Below are positions 16,901 to 24,712 of a stretch of DNA of 64,000 bases, one piece after another. The position numbers and the translations under genes are program-made. The notes beneath the pieces are model-generated. The model was given only the letters and a program-made list of their open reading frames with translations, had not been told where the DNA came from and did not search any database. The DNA comes from Candidatus Woesearchaeota archaeon (lineage in GTDB: Archaea > Nanobdellota > Nanobdellia > Woesearchaeales > DSVV01). How positions within the stretch are numbered: position 1 is the stretch's first letter; the number at the start of each line of letters is the position of its first letter. The stretch lies in NCBI GenBank assembly GCA_016192995.1, contig JACPTB010000001.1:191110-255109 (forward strand), read 5' to 3'.

Positions 16901-18790
16901 TTAGGAACAGTAACAGGGAATTATAACCTAAGAATTAATGCAACTCAAGGAAATTTAAATGCAAGTGCCATTGAATCATTTTCTGTCATTTCAGCTTATT
17001 CCTCTATTTTCGTTTCTACAAGTTCAGTCGCAAAAAGACAAGGAGATAATGCTACTATTAGAAGTTATCTAAAATACCAAAACACAACAGCAGTAACAAA
17101 TGCAAATATAACTTATGATATCTATTATCCAAATAGCACAATTTGGTTAAATTCAAGCAACGCTACCGAGGAAGGAAATGGGTTTTACAATTTTTCGTTC
17201 AACATCCCCTCAACAGCTGTTTTAGGAGATTACAAAATTGTAACAACTGCAATAAAAAACCCCACAGATACAGATGTTTCTACATTATCAGTCTTAAAGA
17301 AAGTTTCTGGAACGATGATTGATATAACTAATTATGTTGAGGTTGAAGCAGGAAATAATTATGTGGCAGAGATTTCTGTTAAGGATGAAGAGGGAAATTA
17401 TGTAAACGCGGATTCAACCCCCAAAATAACTCTAATTGATCCCTTGGGAGATGTTTCTGTAGGACCAACAACATCAGGAGTTACAACTATAACAACTGGA
17501 AGATATAATTATACGAAAGCGACCGCTTCTTCTGCAACAGGCGGGCAATGGCAGGTCTTAGCTAATGTTTCAAGAGGAGGAAATTATTATGAAAACAGAG
17601 AATATTTCAAAATTACATCAGGACCTTTTGACGTTAGGGATATTTCTATAATTGATACCTCTGTCCCAACTTTAAGCATTTCGGTTGTTTTGGAAAATAC
17701 AGGAGGAGCAATAAAAGATATGTATGTTGAATGGAACTTAACAAGAACAGATACCGGTGCATTATTAGATTCGGGTGCTGATACTGTTGCAGTTGCAGGA
17801 AGCTCAGCAAAAACTCATACAATAAGCCCTTCAACTTCTTATATTGGAGATGTAAAGATAACCTTTCTTGGATGGTATGGAACAGATTTTACAGAAAGAG
17901 CGGGAGCTTTTAAAACTTTTATGACAACAAGTGCTCCTGTTGGAGAAGGTACCCCTGGTGGAGGAGCTGGTGGTGGAACGGGTGGAGAGTCTAGAGAAGA
18001 GGCAACGCCCTCCTCAACTGAAGAAATTGTAAAAGAATCTTCGGTAGACATAGATTTATCAAAATTGATAAAGGCAGCTTCCGTAAGAGTTGCGAAAGGT
18101 CAAACCATAACATTTCGCCTTGACGAAAAAACAACACATCGCTTAACAGTTGATTCATTATCAGATACATCAGCCCAAATAACTGTGCAATCAGAACCGC
18201 AAACTTTTGTATTAAATGTAGGTGAATATAAGAAATTAAGCCTTGATGGGGGATTAGATAACTTAAAAATAACATTACAAAGTATAAAAGATGGGGTAGC
18301 AGAGATCAGCATTGAAAAAATAGACCAAGAATCTAAAATAGCTCCTGGAGAAGAGAGTGCAAAAGAAACTGAAACAATTCAGGAAAAAGAGAGAAAAGCT
18401 CCGTCAAAGTCAACACAGTCTTACTGGCTCAGTATCTTAGTTCTCATTGTTATGGGATTATTAATCTATATAATAAAGAAAAAAGAGACGATTAAAGAGT
18501 TACTTACAAAAAAACATAAAGCTAAAGAGAAAGTTACCAGATATAACTTCCTAAATGCAAAAAACATCATTATTGTTATTTTAGGAGCGATAGTTTTAGT
18601 TTCTCTCTTGTTGAATATTTCAATTAAAGAAATTCCTTCAAAGATAATTAGTGTTTTAAGTGCTGTAAAACTACCTTCTGTAAGTTTAAACTGGTGGGTC
18701 GTGTTTGGAATTTTAGTTGTTTTGTTATTGTTCGGAATATTAATTATCCTGTTTTACATCTTTAAAGAAATTAAGAAACTTGTAAGATAA
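13958..18790 (+). CDS. Giant secreted surface protein with Ig-like repeats and C-terminal membrane anchors
   Basis: The 1610-residue protein begins with a hydrophobic signal (LVVCLLVFTTLISLVYA). It continues as a very Asn/Ser/Thr/Gly-rich ectodomain with dozens of N-glycosylation sequons and repeated beta-sandwich modules. Two adjacent ones near residues 910-1110 share the pattern Y-xx-D-T-L-T-I-N-A-Y...N-x-T-I-x-Y-P-N-G/S-T-I, like macroglobulin MG2 or Ig-like domains. A Gly-rich linker (near 1330) follows, then an acidic/helical part and three membrane helices at about 1479-1500, 1528-1548 and 1576-1602. It is probably an S-layer-like or adhesive protein. The only in-frame start is TTG at 13958, which would leave the signal without its basic n-region. 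The true start is probably the ATG at 13878 after a shift in the G run. Confidence 0.8.
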   Translation: MLVVCLLVFTTLISLVYAAVYQPTGYQGSPYSDANPNFAGTDNAAGSGGSAVSVSNNDSDSTALEQALSQENVTVRISASDFDPNSTLSGNYTIGTSTGSEKGNAQNGTEVNGAGGAGTLGSDGDSAQAKASIERDGYYDFGSSINGSVWIKKTTNGNADASTNYLFNYTYCYYNDSWNCDAETQNTASGVTTNYQAYTITNKIINSSWGGGNDVTNYSLRVRVRGHDEQTAALNPGLWSGLSNVTAAAKNKTIQHRYKWIYSYNNGTTWNDGTSFSNWNSTLLRNGTSTFNVVNHITEIFSNITHYGLYVEVNGSDALYGNSDLFNATGNVTQSNLNLTQTAFTTVNTTYFPSTDTANTTLWFYGELGYAYGADANDYGGTGHPVNVSLYKPTPSGYSFIESKFPTLNANGAFSTNFTLSIRAQGGTWLIKTNYNSSTDTFPENSKTFIVRIIANQTKTYGFYGENTSAIYNLANTTNLQGEIRIETFIYNNPEGFTPNCNVTIQGKSTEQMTWNSTGLYCYNNTQAPTSTGEKSVQTNFTINGSSGATEDSFSSQNALLNVTDILIINATNSIFNVYNKGENVTHWGNVYNIRSEPLQGKTIIINLINSSGIVQNSNSSVSLDGNGFFNKTISIGFTNSSQNNATGESYRTRALFNSNNGNSTETTFSVSSLLSVTNIWTDKQEEGTDFPTGSEETSFFIGADVLYVRTHVTNVRGENVSDKMVYSNVTKTDRTLEETRNSWNSSTNSYGWNPFYNINVIAPANQRTVNSLANDTSGNSGSSTETITYSPSYTGNLNLDLWIAKESGNTDGHSFEQGDNITIYALFNKDGTATDVANNNSQITLYYGNSSVYISQTSMTYVSAGLYKYNFVIASDAVKTSYFTRVYGLLSGADQYGSVWYRVSEPPTTTYTSLNMHISTGSTYYTSDTLTINAYMYNQNGNAVTNASVNLTINYPNGTIFISNTNLSNDGNGDYSYSTNLGTVTGNYNLRINATQGNLNASAIESFSVISAYSSIFVSTSSVAKRQGDNATIRSYLKYQNTTAVTNANITYDIYYPNSTIWLNSSNATEEGNGFYNFSFNIPSTAVLGDYKIVTTAIKNPTDTDVSTLSVLKKVSGTMIDITNYVEVEAGNNYVAEISVKDEEGNYVNADSTPKITLIDPLGDVSVGPTTSGVTTITTGRYNYTKATASSATGGQWQVLANVSRGGNYYENREYFKITSGPFDVRDISIIDTSVPTLSISVVLENTGGAIKDMYVEWNLTRTDTGALLDSGADTVAVAGSSAKTHTISPSTSYIGDVKITFLGWYGTDFTERAGAFKTFMTTSAPVGEGTPGGGAGGGTGGESREEATPSSTEEIVKESSVDIDLSKLIKAASVRVAKGQTITFRLDEKTTHRLTVDSLSDTSAQITVQSEPQTFVLNVGEYKKLSLDGGLDNLKITLQSIKDGVAEISIEKIDQESKIAPGEESAKETETIQEKERKAPSKSTQSYWLSILVLIVMGLLIYIIKKKETIKELLTKKHKAKEKVTRYNFLNAKNIIIVILGAIVLVSLLLNISIKEIPSKIISVLSAVKLPSVSLNWWVVFGILVVLLLFGILIILFYIFKEIKKLVR

Positions 18791-18835
18791 AATTCAACAA
18801 ACTATAGGTTTAGCCAATCTACCAAAAAAAACATT

Positions 18836-19204
18836 GTGCCAGAAAAATTCCCGGAGAAAAGTAGAGGAAAAAATGCTGTATCTTATGAAAATCCAGTTCC
18901 AAAACCAATAATAAAAAAAGCAGTAGGGAATACAATTAACAACTCGGTTGCTTCTATAAATTCAACTATAGGAAAAGAAGTTTATAGCGATGAAGGGAAT
19001 TATATCGGAAGTATTGTTGATTTTATTATTGGTGCAAACAGAATAGACTCAATCAAAATCGATATTAAAAATGAGAAATATAAATCGGGCAAAATAAAAG
19101 GTTGCATTATCAATTTTAAGAATATTAAGAGTTTTGGAGAGGTTATTATTATAGATAAAGCAATAGTATCAGATTTAATAGAAAAACTAAAAATTAATCT
19201 TTAA
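18836..19204 (+). CDS. PRC-barrel domain protein
   Basis: After a Lys/Pro-rich leader of about 45 residues, the protein has a single PRC-barrel domain: IGKEVYSDEGNYIGSIVDF, then strands ending GCIINFKNIKSFGEVIII. Archaeal PRC-barrel proteins are small beta-barrels often near cell-division or RNA-processing genes; the exact role is unknown. The frame begins with GTG at 18836, 45 bases after the surface-protein stop, so the two may be one transcript. No ATG precedes the domain in a sensible place, and the start is therefore uncertain. Confidence 0.75.
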   Translation: MPEKFPEKSRGKNAVSYENPVPKPIIKKAVGNTINNSVASINSTIGKEVYSDEGNYIGSIVDFIIGANRIDSIKIDIKNEKYKSGKIKGCIINFKNIKSFGEVIIIDKAIVSDLIEKLKINL

Positions 19205-19261
19205 GCAAATTTTCACAATCAATTCGTCCACTCTTCTTTTTGTAAAAAGAAGCAAAAACAA

Positions 19262-19365
19262 ACGGAATTCCCCCCACGACGGACTGAAAATTGCCCCTTG
19301 ATACTTATTCTTGATGGCTCACCGTGTTCGCTTGATTGAATACGCCCCTGAAATTACTTTGATTT
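19262..19365 (-). repeat. Right copy of intergenic repeat framing the surface-protein locus
   Basis: Read on the minus strand this has AATTTCAGGGGC, GGGGCAATTTTC and CGTGGGGGGAATTCCGTT in the same order as 13568-13645. The part 19293-19352 (GCCCCTT...GCTCACCGTGTTCGCT...GCCCCTGAAAT) also matches 20530-20590 in direct orientation, on the other side of the Fic gene. The rest of the spacer to 19460 shows no gene. Confidence 0.65.
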
Positions 19366-19461
19366 TTTGCCTACGGCATCGTTGCACTAAAAATCAATCC
19401 CTCCAAGTATTCGGGAGAATAGAACACCGAAAAGGCGAATAGGATGCGCCAATTTCAAAAG

Positions 19462-19476
19462 TTGTATGTGCACAAT
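19462..19476 (+). repeat. Left 15-bp inverted repeat of Fic cassette
   Basis: TTGTATGTGCACAAT is the exact reverse complement of 20465-20479. The similarity extends loosely outward (AAAAG here, CTTTT on the other side). It lies just before the TATA box of the Fic gene. Confidence 0.7.
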
Positions 19477-19517
19477 AAACCGAAAGTTTTATATAGTATG
19501 TGCTCTTACAATATTAT

Positions 19518-20456
19518 ATGGCTTACATTGAAACCATAAAACGGAACAAAAAGGAATATTACTACCTCACAAAAAATGTAAGGCTCAGCTTAAACAAATG
19601 GAAGAAGATAAGGGTTTTCTTAGGAGATAAAAAGCCTTCACAAGAAGAACTAAAAAAATATGCTCAAGAAATAGAGGATAAATCAAAACCGTTTTCAAAA
19701 ATCTCAAATTATACCTATCTTTCAGAGCATGATGCAGAAACCTTGCAGGATCTAAAAGAAAGTTATAGCACATGGCTTAAACAAATTCCAAAAAGTGCCA
19801 AGGAAAAGCTGAATGAGGATTTTGTTATAAGATTTACATATCATTCCAACGCAATTGAAGGTAATAGGCTGACATTAAGGCAAACTGCTCTAATTCTTAA
19901 AGATAAAGTAATACCTTCTGGAGTAAGAGCAGAGGATTATAACGAAGCCATAAATGGAAAAGAATGCTTAGATTATATTAAATTGTATGAAGGCGAATTA
20001 AACACCAAACTGCTCGAAAAAATAAATGGGATTCTTACTAAAAATACAGGAGTAGTTTATGGAGGAAGAATACGTTTTTTTAATGTACAAATACAAGGCT
20101 CAACTCATGTTCCTCCACCCCATACAGAAGTTAAAAAGCATATGCTAAATTTTTTAAAGTGGTATAGTGCAAACAAAAATAAACTGCATCCGTTTGAATT
20201 AGCAGCTTTGATTCATGCAAAATTAACATGGATACATCCTTTTGAAGATGGAAATGGCAGAACTGCAAGAACCGTTATGAATTTTATCCTAATGAAAAAG
20301 GGTTTCCCTATGTTTTTTATTCCATTTGAGAAAAGAGAAGAATATTACCAATCATTAGATGTTGCTGATAAAGGCAATTATAAGGAATATATTTCTAGAA
20401 TGTTGCAATTGATTATAGATCAAATAAGAAGTTACGGGCACAATAAGAAAGAATAA
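19518..20456 (+). CDS. Fic-family AMP-transferase
   Basis: From the ATG at 19518 the 312-residue protein has an N-terminal helical region, then TYHSNAIEGNRLTL, the inhibitory-helix motif S-x-A-I-E-G-N whose Glu blocks ATP (class II Fic), and the catalytic HPFEDGNGRTAR (H-P-F-x-D/E-G-N-G-R). The flap GSTHVPPP precedes it. Fic enzymes transfer AMP or another nucleotide moiety to a hydroxyl on a target protein and are kept silent until the Glu moves. A GTG at 19500 would add six residues. A TATA box (GTTTTATATAGT, about 19487-19498) ends 19 bases before 19518, fitting a leaderless message. The gene is alone between 15-base inverted repeats, a cassette-like setting. Confidence 0.92.
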   Translation: MAYIETIKRNKKEYYYLTKNVRLSLNKWKKIRVFLGDKKPSQEELKKYAQEIEDKSKPFSKISNYTYLSEHDAETLQDLKESYSTWLKQIPKSAKEKLNEDFVIRFTYHSNAIEGNRLTLRQTALILKDKVIPSGVRAEDYNEAINGKECLDYIKLYEGELNTKLLEKINGILTKNTGVVYGGRIRFFNVQIQGSTHVPPPHTEVKKHMLNFLKWYSANKNKLHPFELAALIHAKLTWIHPFEDGNGRTARTVMNFILMKKGFPMFFIPFEKREEYYQSLDVADKGNYKEYISRMLQLIIDQIRSYGHNKKE

Positions 20457-20464
20457 TTCTTTGG

Positions 20465-20479
20465 ATTGTGCACATACAA
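20465..20479 (-). repeat. Right 15-bp inverted repeat of Fic cassette
   Basis: ATTGTGCACATACAA lies 8 bases after the Fic stop codon and mirrors 19462-19476 exactly. Together they bound a 1.0-kb single-gene unit. Confidence 0.7.
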
Positions 20480-20708
20480 TTACTTTTAACTATAACACCA
20501 CCGATCCTTACTACTATTTTTGTGAGTGTGCCCCTAAACGTAGTTCTTTATTGCTCACGGTGTTCGCTAGATAGAAACGAGCCCCCGAAAAAACTTGCTT
20601 CGCACCCCGCTGCGCTTTCCCTACGCAGGCGCGTTATTTGATAAGATAATGTTACTCTCACCCGCTTCGCTCAGGTCACTTAACAGCAACTGCATACGTT
20701 AAGAAGCA
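20480..20708. other. Gene-free spacer with direct repeat and GC-rich tract
   Basis: The part 20530-20590 repeats 19293-19352 (GCTCACGGTGTTCGCT core). It is followed by a more GC-rich tract (CTTCGCACCCCGCTGCGC and ACCCGCTTCGCTCAGG) unlike the surrounding AT-rich DNA. No frame of note. It separates the Fic cassette from the convergent pdxT gene. Confidence 0.5.
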
Positions 20709-21275
20709 TTATTTTCGAAACTCTTTCACCATTCCTAGAAAATATTCATGCACTTTTGTTTCTCCAACAAGTTCAGGATGAAAACAGGCAGCTAAATATT
20801 GGTTTTGTTGCACAACAACTGGTGTTTTTTCATCCAGTGTTCCAAGCACTTGAATAGTACTTCCAACAGTTTCTATCTTTGGCGCCCGGATAAATGCACC
20901 ACTTATTTTCTTATTCAAAAATAATACTGGTTTAACAAAGCTGTCAAGCTGACTTCCATAATAATTTCTTGAAAGCGTTATATCCATTAATCCCAATGAA
21001 TGTTTTTCCTTGCTCGTCAAATCTTTTGCCAACAAAATAGCTCCGGCACAGGTTCCAAAAATAGGCAATTTTGTTTTTTGCAATTCATTATCAATCCCTT
21101 CCTGCTTGAGCAATTTGCTTATGGTTGTAGATTCTCCACCGGGAATAATTAATCCATCACAGTCAGTAAGATCTTTTTTTGTTCTTACTTGTTTAATAAA
21201 CACGGGAAACTTACTAAGAATGGCAATATGTTCCCGAAAATCTCCCTGTACCGCAAGAACTCCAATCGTCAGCAT
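20709..21275 (-). CDS. pdxT: Pyridoxal 5'-phosphate synthase glutaminase subunit
   Basis: The 188-residue class I glutamine amidotransferase releases ammonia from glutamine and passes it to PdxS for PLP synthesis. Visible signatures are the N-terminal IGVLAVQGDFREH, the oxyanion strip PGGESTT, the nucleophile C76 in FGTCAGAILLA, and the His-Glu pair in CFHPELVGE near the C-terminus. I start at the ATG at 21275 because MLTIGVLAVQG matches the family; the ATG at 21284 would add three residues. It follows pdxS by 9 bases, so the pair is an operon in the order pdxS-pdxT. Confidence 0.95.
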   Translation of the reverse strand: MLTIGVLAVQGDFREHIAILSKFPVFIKQVRTKKDLTDCDGLIIPGGESTTISKLLKQEGIDNELQKTKLPIFGTCAGAILLAKDLTSKEKHSLGLMDITLSRNYYGSQLDSFVKPVLFLNKKISGAFIRAPKIETVGSTIQVLGTLDEKTPVVVQQNQYLAACFHPELVGETKVHEYFLGMVKEFRK

Positions 21276-21284
21276 ACTGATCAA

Positions 21285-22181
21285 CTATCTTCGCTGGGAA
21301 AATTTGACTTCTAAACTTTCTATTTCTCTGCCTGGCATGCTTTTTCCAAGACCTGCAGAAATAGCTGCCAATCGTTTGCTGTCTTTGTAATGAGTTACTG
21401 CTTCAACAATTGCTTTTGCCATTTTTTTTGGATTTTGTGATTTGAATATTCCTGAACCGACAAAAACGCCGTCAACTCCCAATTCCATGCATAATGCTGC
21501 ATCTGCTGGTGTTGCTATGCCGCCTGCTGCAAAATTCACTACAGGCAATCTTCTTAATTTTAATGTTTTTATTAACAATGGAAAAGGAACGCGCATTTTT
21601 TTTGCTGCTCTTTTCCGTTGTTCTTGCGTTGCTCTCTGCAAATATTTTATTTGGTCATTAATAGTTCTAATATGTTTAATAGCTTCAACAATATTTCCCG
21701 TGCCAGCTTCGCCTTTTGTTCTGATCATTGCAGCGCCTTCATTAATCCTTCTCAATGCTTGCCCCAGATCAATTGCTCCGCAGACAAAAGGAACTTTGAA
21801 TAGCCGCTTGTTAATATGATGCGTTTGATCGGCAGGTGTCAGCACTTCGCTTTCATCAATAAAATCTGCTGCCAAAGCCTGAAGAATTCTTGCTTCAGCT
21901 GAATGACCAATTCTGCATTTTGCCATAACTGGAATGGTAACTGCTTTTTTTATTTTGATTACAATATTAGGATCTGCCATTCTTGCAACGCCACCTTCTT
22001 TTCTAATATCAGAAGGAACTCGTTCAAGAGCCATGACTGCGACAGCTCCAGCTTCTTCAGCAATTCTTGCTTGTTCATGGTTAGTAACATCCATGATAAC
22101 GCCGCCTTTAAACATTTCAGCAAAACCTCTGTTAAGAAGTACTTGAGCTGGCATTTTCTTTATCTTTTGAGTGTTTTTCAT
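21285..22181 (-). CDS. pdxS: Pyridoxal 5'-phosphate synthase lyase subunit
   Basis: This TIM-barrel enzyme condenses ribose 5-phosphate, glyceraldehyde 3-phosphate and ammonia to PLP. From the ATG at 22181 it has 298 residues, the family length. It shows D31 in GGVIMDVTN, the first lysine K88 in VMAKCRIGH, the second K156 in [11 protein letters not shown], and the phosphate loop [25 protein letters not shown] in pieces. The frame is open to 22280, but the extra 33 residues are Ser/Lys-rich and outside the family. A TATA-like CATTTAAAAATC lies about 30 bases before 22181. Transketolase, further on, could supply the pentose and triose substrates. Confidence 0.96.
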   Translation of the reverse strand: MKNTQKIKKMPAQVLLNRGFAEMFKGGVIMDVTNHEQARIAEEAGAVAVMALERVPSDIRKEGGVARMADPNIVIKIKKAVTIPVMAKCRIGHSAEARILQALAADFIDESEVLTPADQTHHINKRLFKVPFVCGAIDLGQALRRINEGAAMIRTKGEAGTGNIVEAIKHIRTINDQIKYLQRATQEQRKRAAKKMRVPFPLLIKTLKLRRLPVVNFAAGGIATPADAALCMELGVDGVFVGSGIFKSQNPKKMAKAIVEAVTHYKDSKRLAAISAGLGKSMPGREIESLEVKFSQRR

Positions 22182-22337
22182 AGAAGAAAGGGAATTAAGA
22201 TTGATTTTTAAATGTTTATCTTCAGTTGAACACACGCATATTCTTGATTTTATAGAGTTTGATGATCTTTTCTTTGCCATCTATGGTTAGTTATTCCATA
22301 TAACGAGGGAGAAATATACTCTATGAATACGATTACC

Positions 22338-23588
22338 CTATTCTAATAAAAATTTCCATGCAGGAATTAATTTTATTGTTCCTTCTTCAAATTTAATTTC
22401 TTTTTCTTCTTTATTTGTGATTAAAATCCCTTGTTTTTGATTAAATTTTCTCATGAATTCTTTCATTGGCTTAAAATCTTCAGAATTTATATTTTCTTGA
22501 TATTTGACTTCTATTGGTGATTTATCATAAATTATATCTATTTCTGTTCCATTTTTCCAGAAAGAATTTGCTCTGAGTTTATTTACGATTATTGTTTCAA
22601 CCATTCTTCCAAAAAAAGACTCATCTATTTTTGGCTTGTAGAGGTAAGATAAAGCAGTATCGGTCGGATACGCTCTTTTTTTCTTCCTTAATGTAGTTAT
22701 GCTTCCCTTTCTGTAATTTCCTAAAATTGTTATTAAAAAGCTGTCTTTAAGATATGAAATATAATCTTTTATTACTCTTCTGTCTTTTTCAAATTGTTTG
22801 CTTAATGATTGGTAATCAACATACATTCCTGGATTTGTAGAAATCAATTCCAAAAGAATCTTTAAAAATTCAGGGTCTTCTATTCCAAACATTTGAGGGA
22901 TATCTTTATACACTATTTTATCAACAATTAATGCACGGATATATTCCTTAAAGTCTTTGTCTGTTTCAAAGGAAAATGTTTCTGGAAATCCTCCTTTTTC
23001 AACAAATTTCAAGAAAAGCGGGTTTACAGCAGTTTCATACTTAAACTTTTCTTCTTTTAGGTTATTGAATCTTAGATATTCTCTAAATGTAAATGGAGTT
23101 AGAGTGAATTCGAAAATTCTGCCTGCCAGAGTTTCTTTTGTTTTCTTTCTTATGAAAAGAGATTCAGAGCCGCTTATGAAAAATTTTAATTTAGGATATA
23201 AATCATAATATTTTTTTAATTCATTCTCCCAATTTTTGTACTTTTGAATTTCATCAAGAAAAATGTATATTTTGCCCTCTCTGAAATCTTTTGAGTTCAT
23301 TTCTTTGTATGTGCTCAAAACTTCACTTAAATTTACGGACATTTCATCAAAAGAGAAAAAGAGGATATTTGTTTGCTCGACTTTTTCTTGCATTAATTTA
23401 TGTATCAATTGGTACATAAGTGTCGTTTTTCCAATCCTTCTAAGACCAGTTAGCGCGACAATAAATCTTTTGCTGATATGATTTTCTATTTCAGTAAAAA
23501 CATTTCTCTTGAAAGGCAAAGCTAGTTCTGCATCTACTTTTCCACTTATCCACCACGGGTTAAATTCTTCTAATTTTGCTCTTTCCAT
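22338..23588 (-). CDS. AAA_14/DUF4143 family ATPase
   Basis: The 416-residue protein is an AAA-type ATPase with Walker A GLRRIGKTTL (K54), Walker B IYIFLDEIQ (about 107-115) and sensor FFISGSES. A DUF4143-type C-terminal half follows with a winged-helix-like middle and EIDIIYDKSPIEVKYQ, a restriction-fold-like motif (D...E-x-K). Proteins of this family are very abundant in archaea. They behave as mobile or accessory genes, and the function is not established. It is the first of three members in this window (also 31425 and 57574). Its TATA box (TTTATAAA) lies between two 8-base inverted half-sites at 23609-23649. Confidence 0.85.
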   Translation of the reverse strand: MERAKLEEFNPWWISGKVDAELALPFKRNVFTEIENHISKRFIVALTGLRRIGKTTLMYQLIHKLMQEKVEQTNILFFSFDEMSVNLSEVLSTYKEMNSKDFREGKIYIFLDEIQKYKNWENELKKYYDLYPKLKFFISGSESLFIRKKTKETLAGRIFEFTLTPFTFREYLRFNNLKEEKFKYETAVNPLFLKFVEKGGFPETFSFETDKDFKEYIRALIVDKIVYKDIPQMFGIEDPEFLKILLELISTNPGMYVDYQSLSKQFEKDRRVIKDYISYLKDSFLITILGNYRKGSITTLRKKKRAYPTDTALSYLYKPKIDESFFGRMVETIIVNKLRANSFWKNGTEIDIIYDKSPIEVKYQENINSEDFKPMKEFMRKFNQKQGILITNKEEKEIKFEEGTIKLIPAWKFLLE

Positions 23589-23608
23589 TTTAAAATAAGT
23601 ACATTATA

Positions 23609-23649
23609 ATGGACATATTTATAAACTTTGTGATCATTAGGATGTCCAT
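23609..23649 (-). promoter_or_regulatory. Inverted half-sites around the TATA box of the ATPase gene
   Basis: ATGGACAT (23609-23616) and ATGTCCAT (23642-23649) are exact inverted copies surrounding TTTATAAA, the likely TATA element of the minus-strand gene at 23588. The rest of the spacer to 23790 shows no gene. Confidence 0.45.
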
Positions 23650-23795
23650 ATGACTGAGACATCGCACATTGTCAAACCATTATTCGTACGACCGAATCAA
23701 ATGAGTGTTGTACTTGCTTTGTTTTCCTTGTGCTTATTTAACGCCATTAACACCAACGATTTGGTCACCATATCGCTATTACCTCTGGCGTAACT

Positions 23796-23838
23796 GTACG
23801 TGGAAAGCTTAGAGCGCTCCTCTAAGCTTTCCACGTAC
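23796..23838. terminator. Perfect 19-bp hairpin followed by T-rich tract
   Basis: The 19-base arm GTACGTGGAAAGCTTAGAG, a 5-base loop and its exact complement are followed by TTTTTAC. The form is that of a transcription terminator, but no plus-strand gene ends here. A small mobile palindrome or an operator for the gene at 23883 is equally possible. Confidence 0.5.
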
Positions 23839-23882
23839 TTTTTACAAAAACTTTTATATACTTCAACTCAACATAAATTCCC

Positions 23883-24161
23883 ATGGACCCTATATTATTT
23901 GTCGGCTTATCAGGCATGTCATTAATATTACTTGCCTTTATTATGAACCAATTCCATAAATGGCATGATGATGACTTAATATATGATATAGTCAATGTCT
24001 TAGGTTCAGGATTATTGTTTATGTATGCTTATTTATTAAATTCAATGCCGTTTATGGTGTTAAATGCTGTCTGGTTTTTGATTTCATTAAGGGATATTTT
24101 CCTGGATGTTAAAGTTATGCAACGGAATAAGTTGACGCTGCATAAAAAGGTCAAAATATAA
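23883..24161 (+). CDS. CBU_0592-like small membrane protein
   Basis: The 92-residue protein has three hydrophobic helices (about 5-23, 38-56 and 60-76). It shows the pattern of the CBU_0592 domain: a G-x-x-G-x-x-L-L-L-A-F start, then L-I-Y-D-I-V-N-V-L-G, then Y-A-Y-L-L-N-S-x-P-F-x-x-L-N-x-V-W. The function of this family is unknown. A TATA-like CTTTTATATACTTC lies about 25 bases before the ATG. Confidence 0.75.
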   Translation: MDPILFVGLSGMSLILLAFIMNQFHKWHDDDLIYDIVNVLGSGLLFMYAYLLNSMPFMVLNAVWFLISLRDIFLDVKVMQRNKLTLHKKVKI

Positions 24162-24352
24162 TTGATCAACGGCTGCGTAGAAATCCTATTAATTCGTGCG
24201 CATAGCATCTTCAAAATTCTGGTTGAATTTTTTTGAAGGAGCTACGTTCCCGAATGGAGCAACCCCTCGTAACGCTCAGGTTTCAGAAAAATGATTGAAT
24301 TTTGACCTGAGGATGCTATGCGCACCACAGGATTTCTACGCAGCCGATCAAC
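24161..24352. repeat. ~190-bp nested palindrome
   Basis: Three perfectly paired stems nest in order: GGCTGCGTAGAAATCCT (24171-24187) with 24329-24345, GTGCGCATAGCATC (24196-24209) with 24312-24325, and TCAAAATTC (24211-24219) with 24297-24305. The ends carry ATTGATCAAC and GATCAAC. The loop (about 24220-24296) is not self-complementary. It sits right after the membrane-protein stop and before the mntA promoter. It could be a MITE or a structured RNA. Confidence 0.8.
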
Positions 24353-24388
24353 ACAAACTATATATACTTCTTTTCTTTGTAGATAGTT

Positions 24389-24712
24389 ATGGTTAAAAAA
24401 CAGTTGAAACATTCAAAGGAACCAAAACAATCTCTTACAAGCTTAAAAAAACAGATTATACCTGTATTAAAAAGATATCATGTGAAAAAAGCAGGTATTT
24501 TTGGCAGTTATGCAAGGGGAGAACAGAAAAAGAATAGTGATGTGGACATATTAATAGAAGTTAAAACGGTTAAATTTAGTCTTCTTGATATGGTTAGATT
24601 AGAGCGTGAAATAGAAGAAACTATCGGTAAAAAAGTAGATCTTCTAACGTATAGATCTATAAATCCATTATTAAAAGATTACATCTTAAGAGATGAGGTT
24701 AGGATTATATGA
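24389..24712 (+). CDS. mntA: MntA-like minimal nucleotidyltransferase (antitoxin)
   Basis: The 107-residue protein is a minimal nucleotidyltransferase with G39-S40 in AGIFGSYARGE and the metal-binding pair D51-x-D53 in NSDVDILIE, then a third strand KKVDLLTY. In MntA/HepT modules this enzyme adds AMP residues to a tyrosine of the HEPN toxin and thereby silences it. It overlaps the hepT gene by 4 bases. The TATA-like ACTATATATACTTC is about 25 bases upstream of the ATG. Confidence 0.92.
   Translation: MVKKQLKHSKEPKQSLTSLKKQIIPVLKRYHVKKAGIFGSYARGEQKKNSDVDILIEVKTVKFSLLDMVRLEREIEETIGKKVDLLTYRSINPLLKDYILRDEVRII

Noticed and set aside
22182-22280. N-terminal extension of PdxS
   Set aside because: Ser/Lys-rich, outside the family's length, and downstream promoter placement favours the ATG at 22181.
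22338-23588. Transposase ATPase subunit (IstB/TniB-like)
   Set aside because: Domain order and the DUF4143-type C-terminus with a nuclease-like strand fit the AAA_14 family; no transposase is adjacent.
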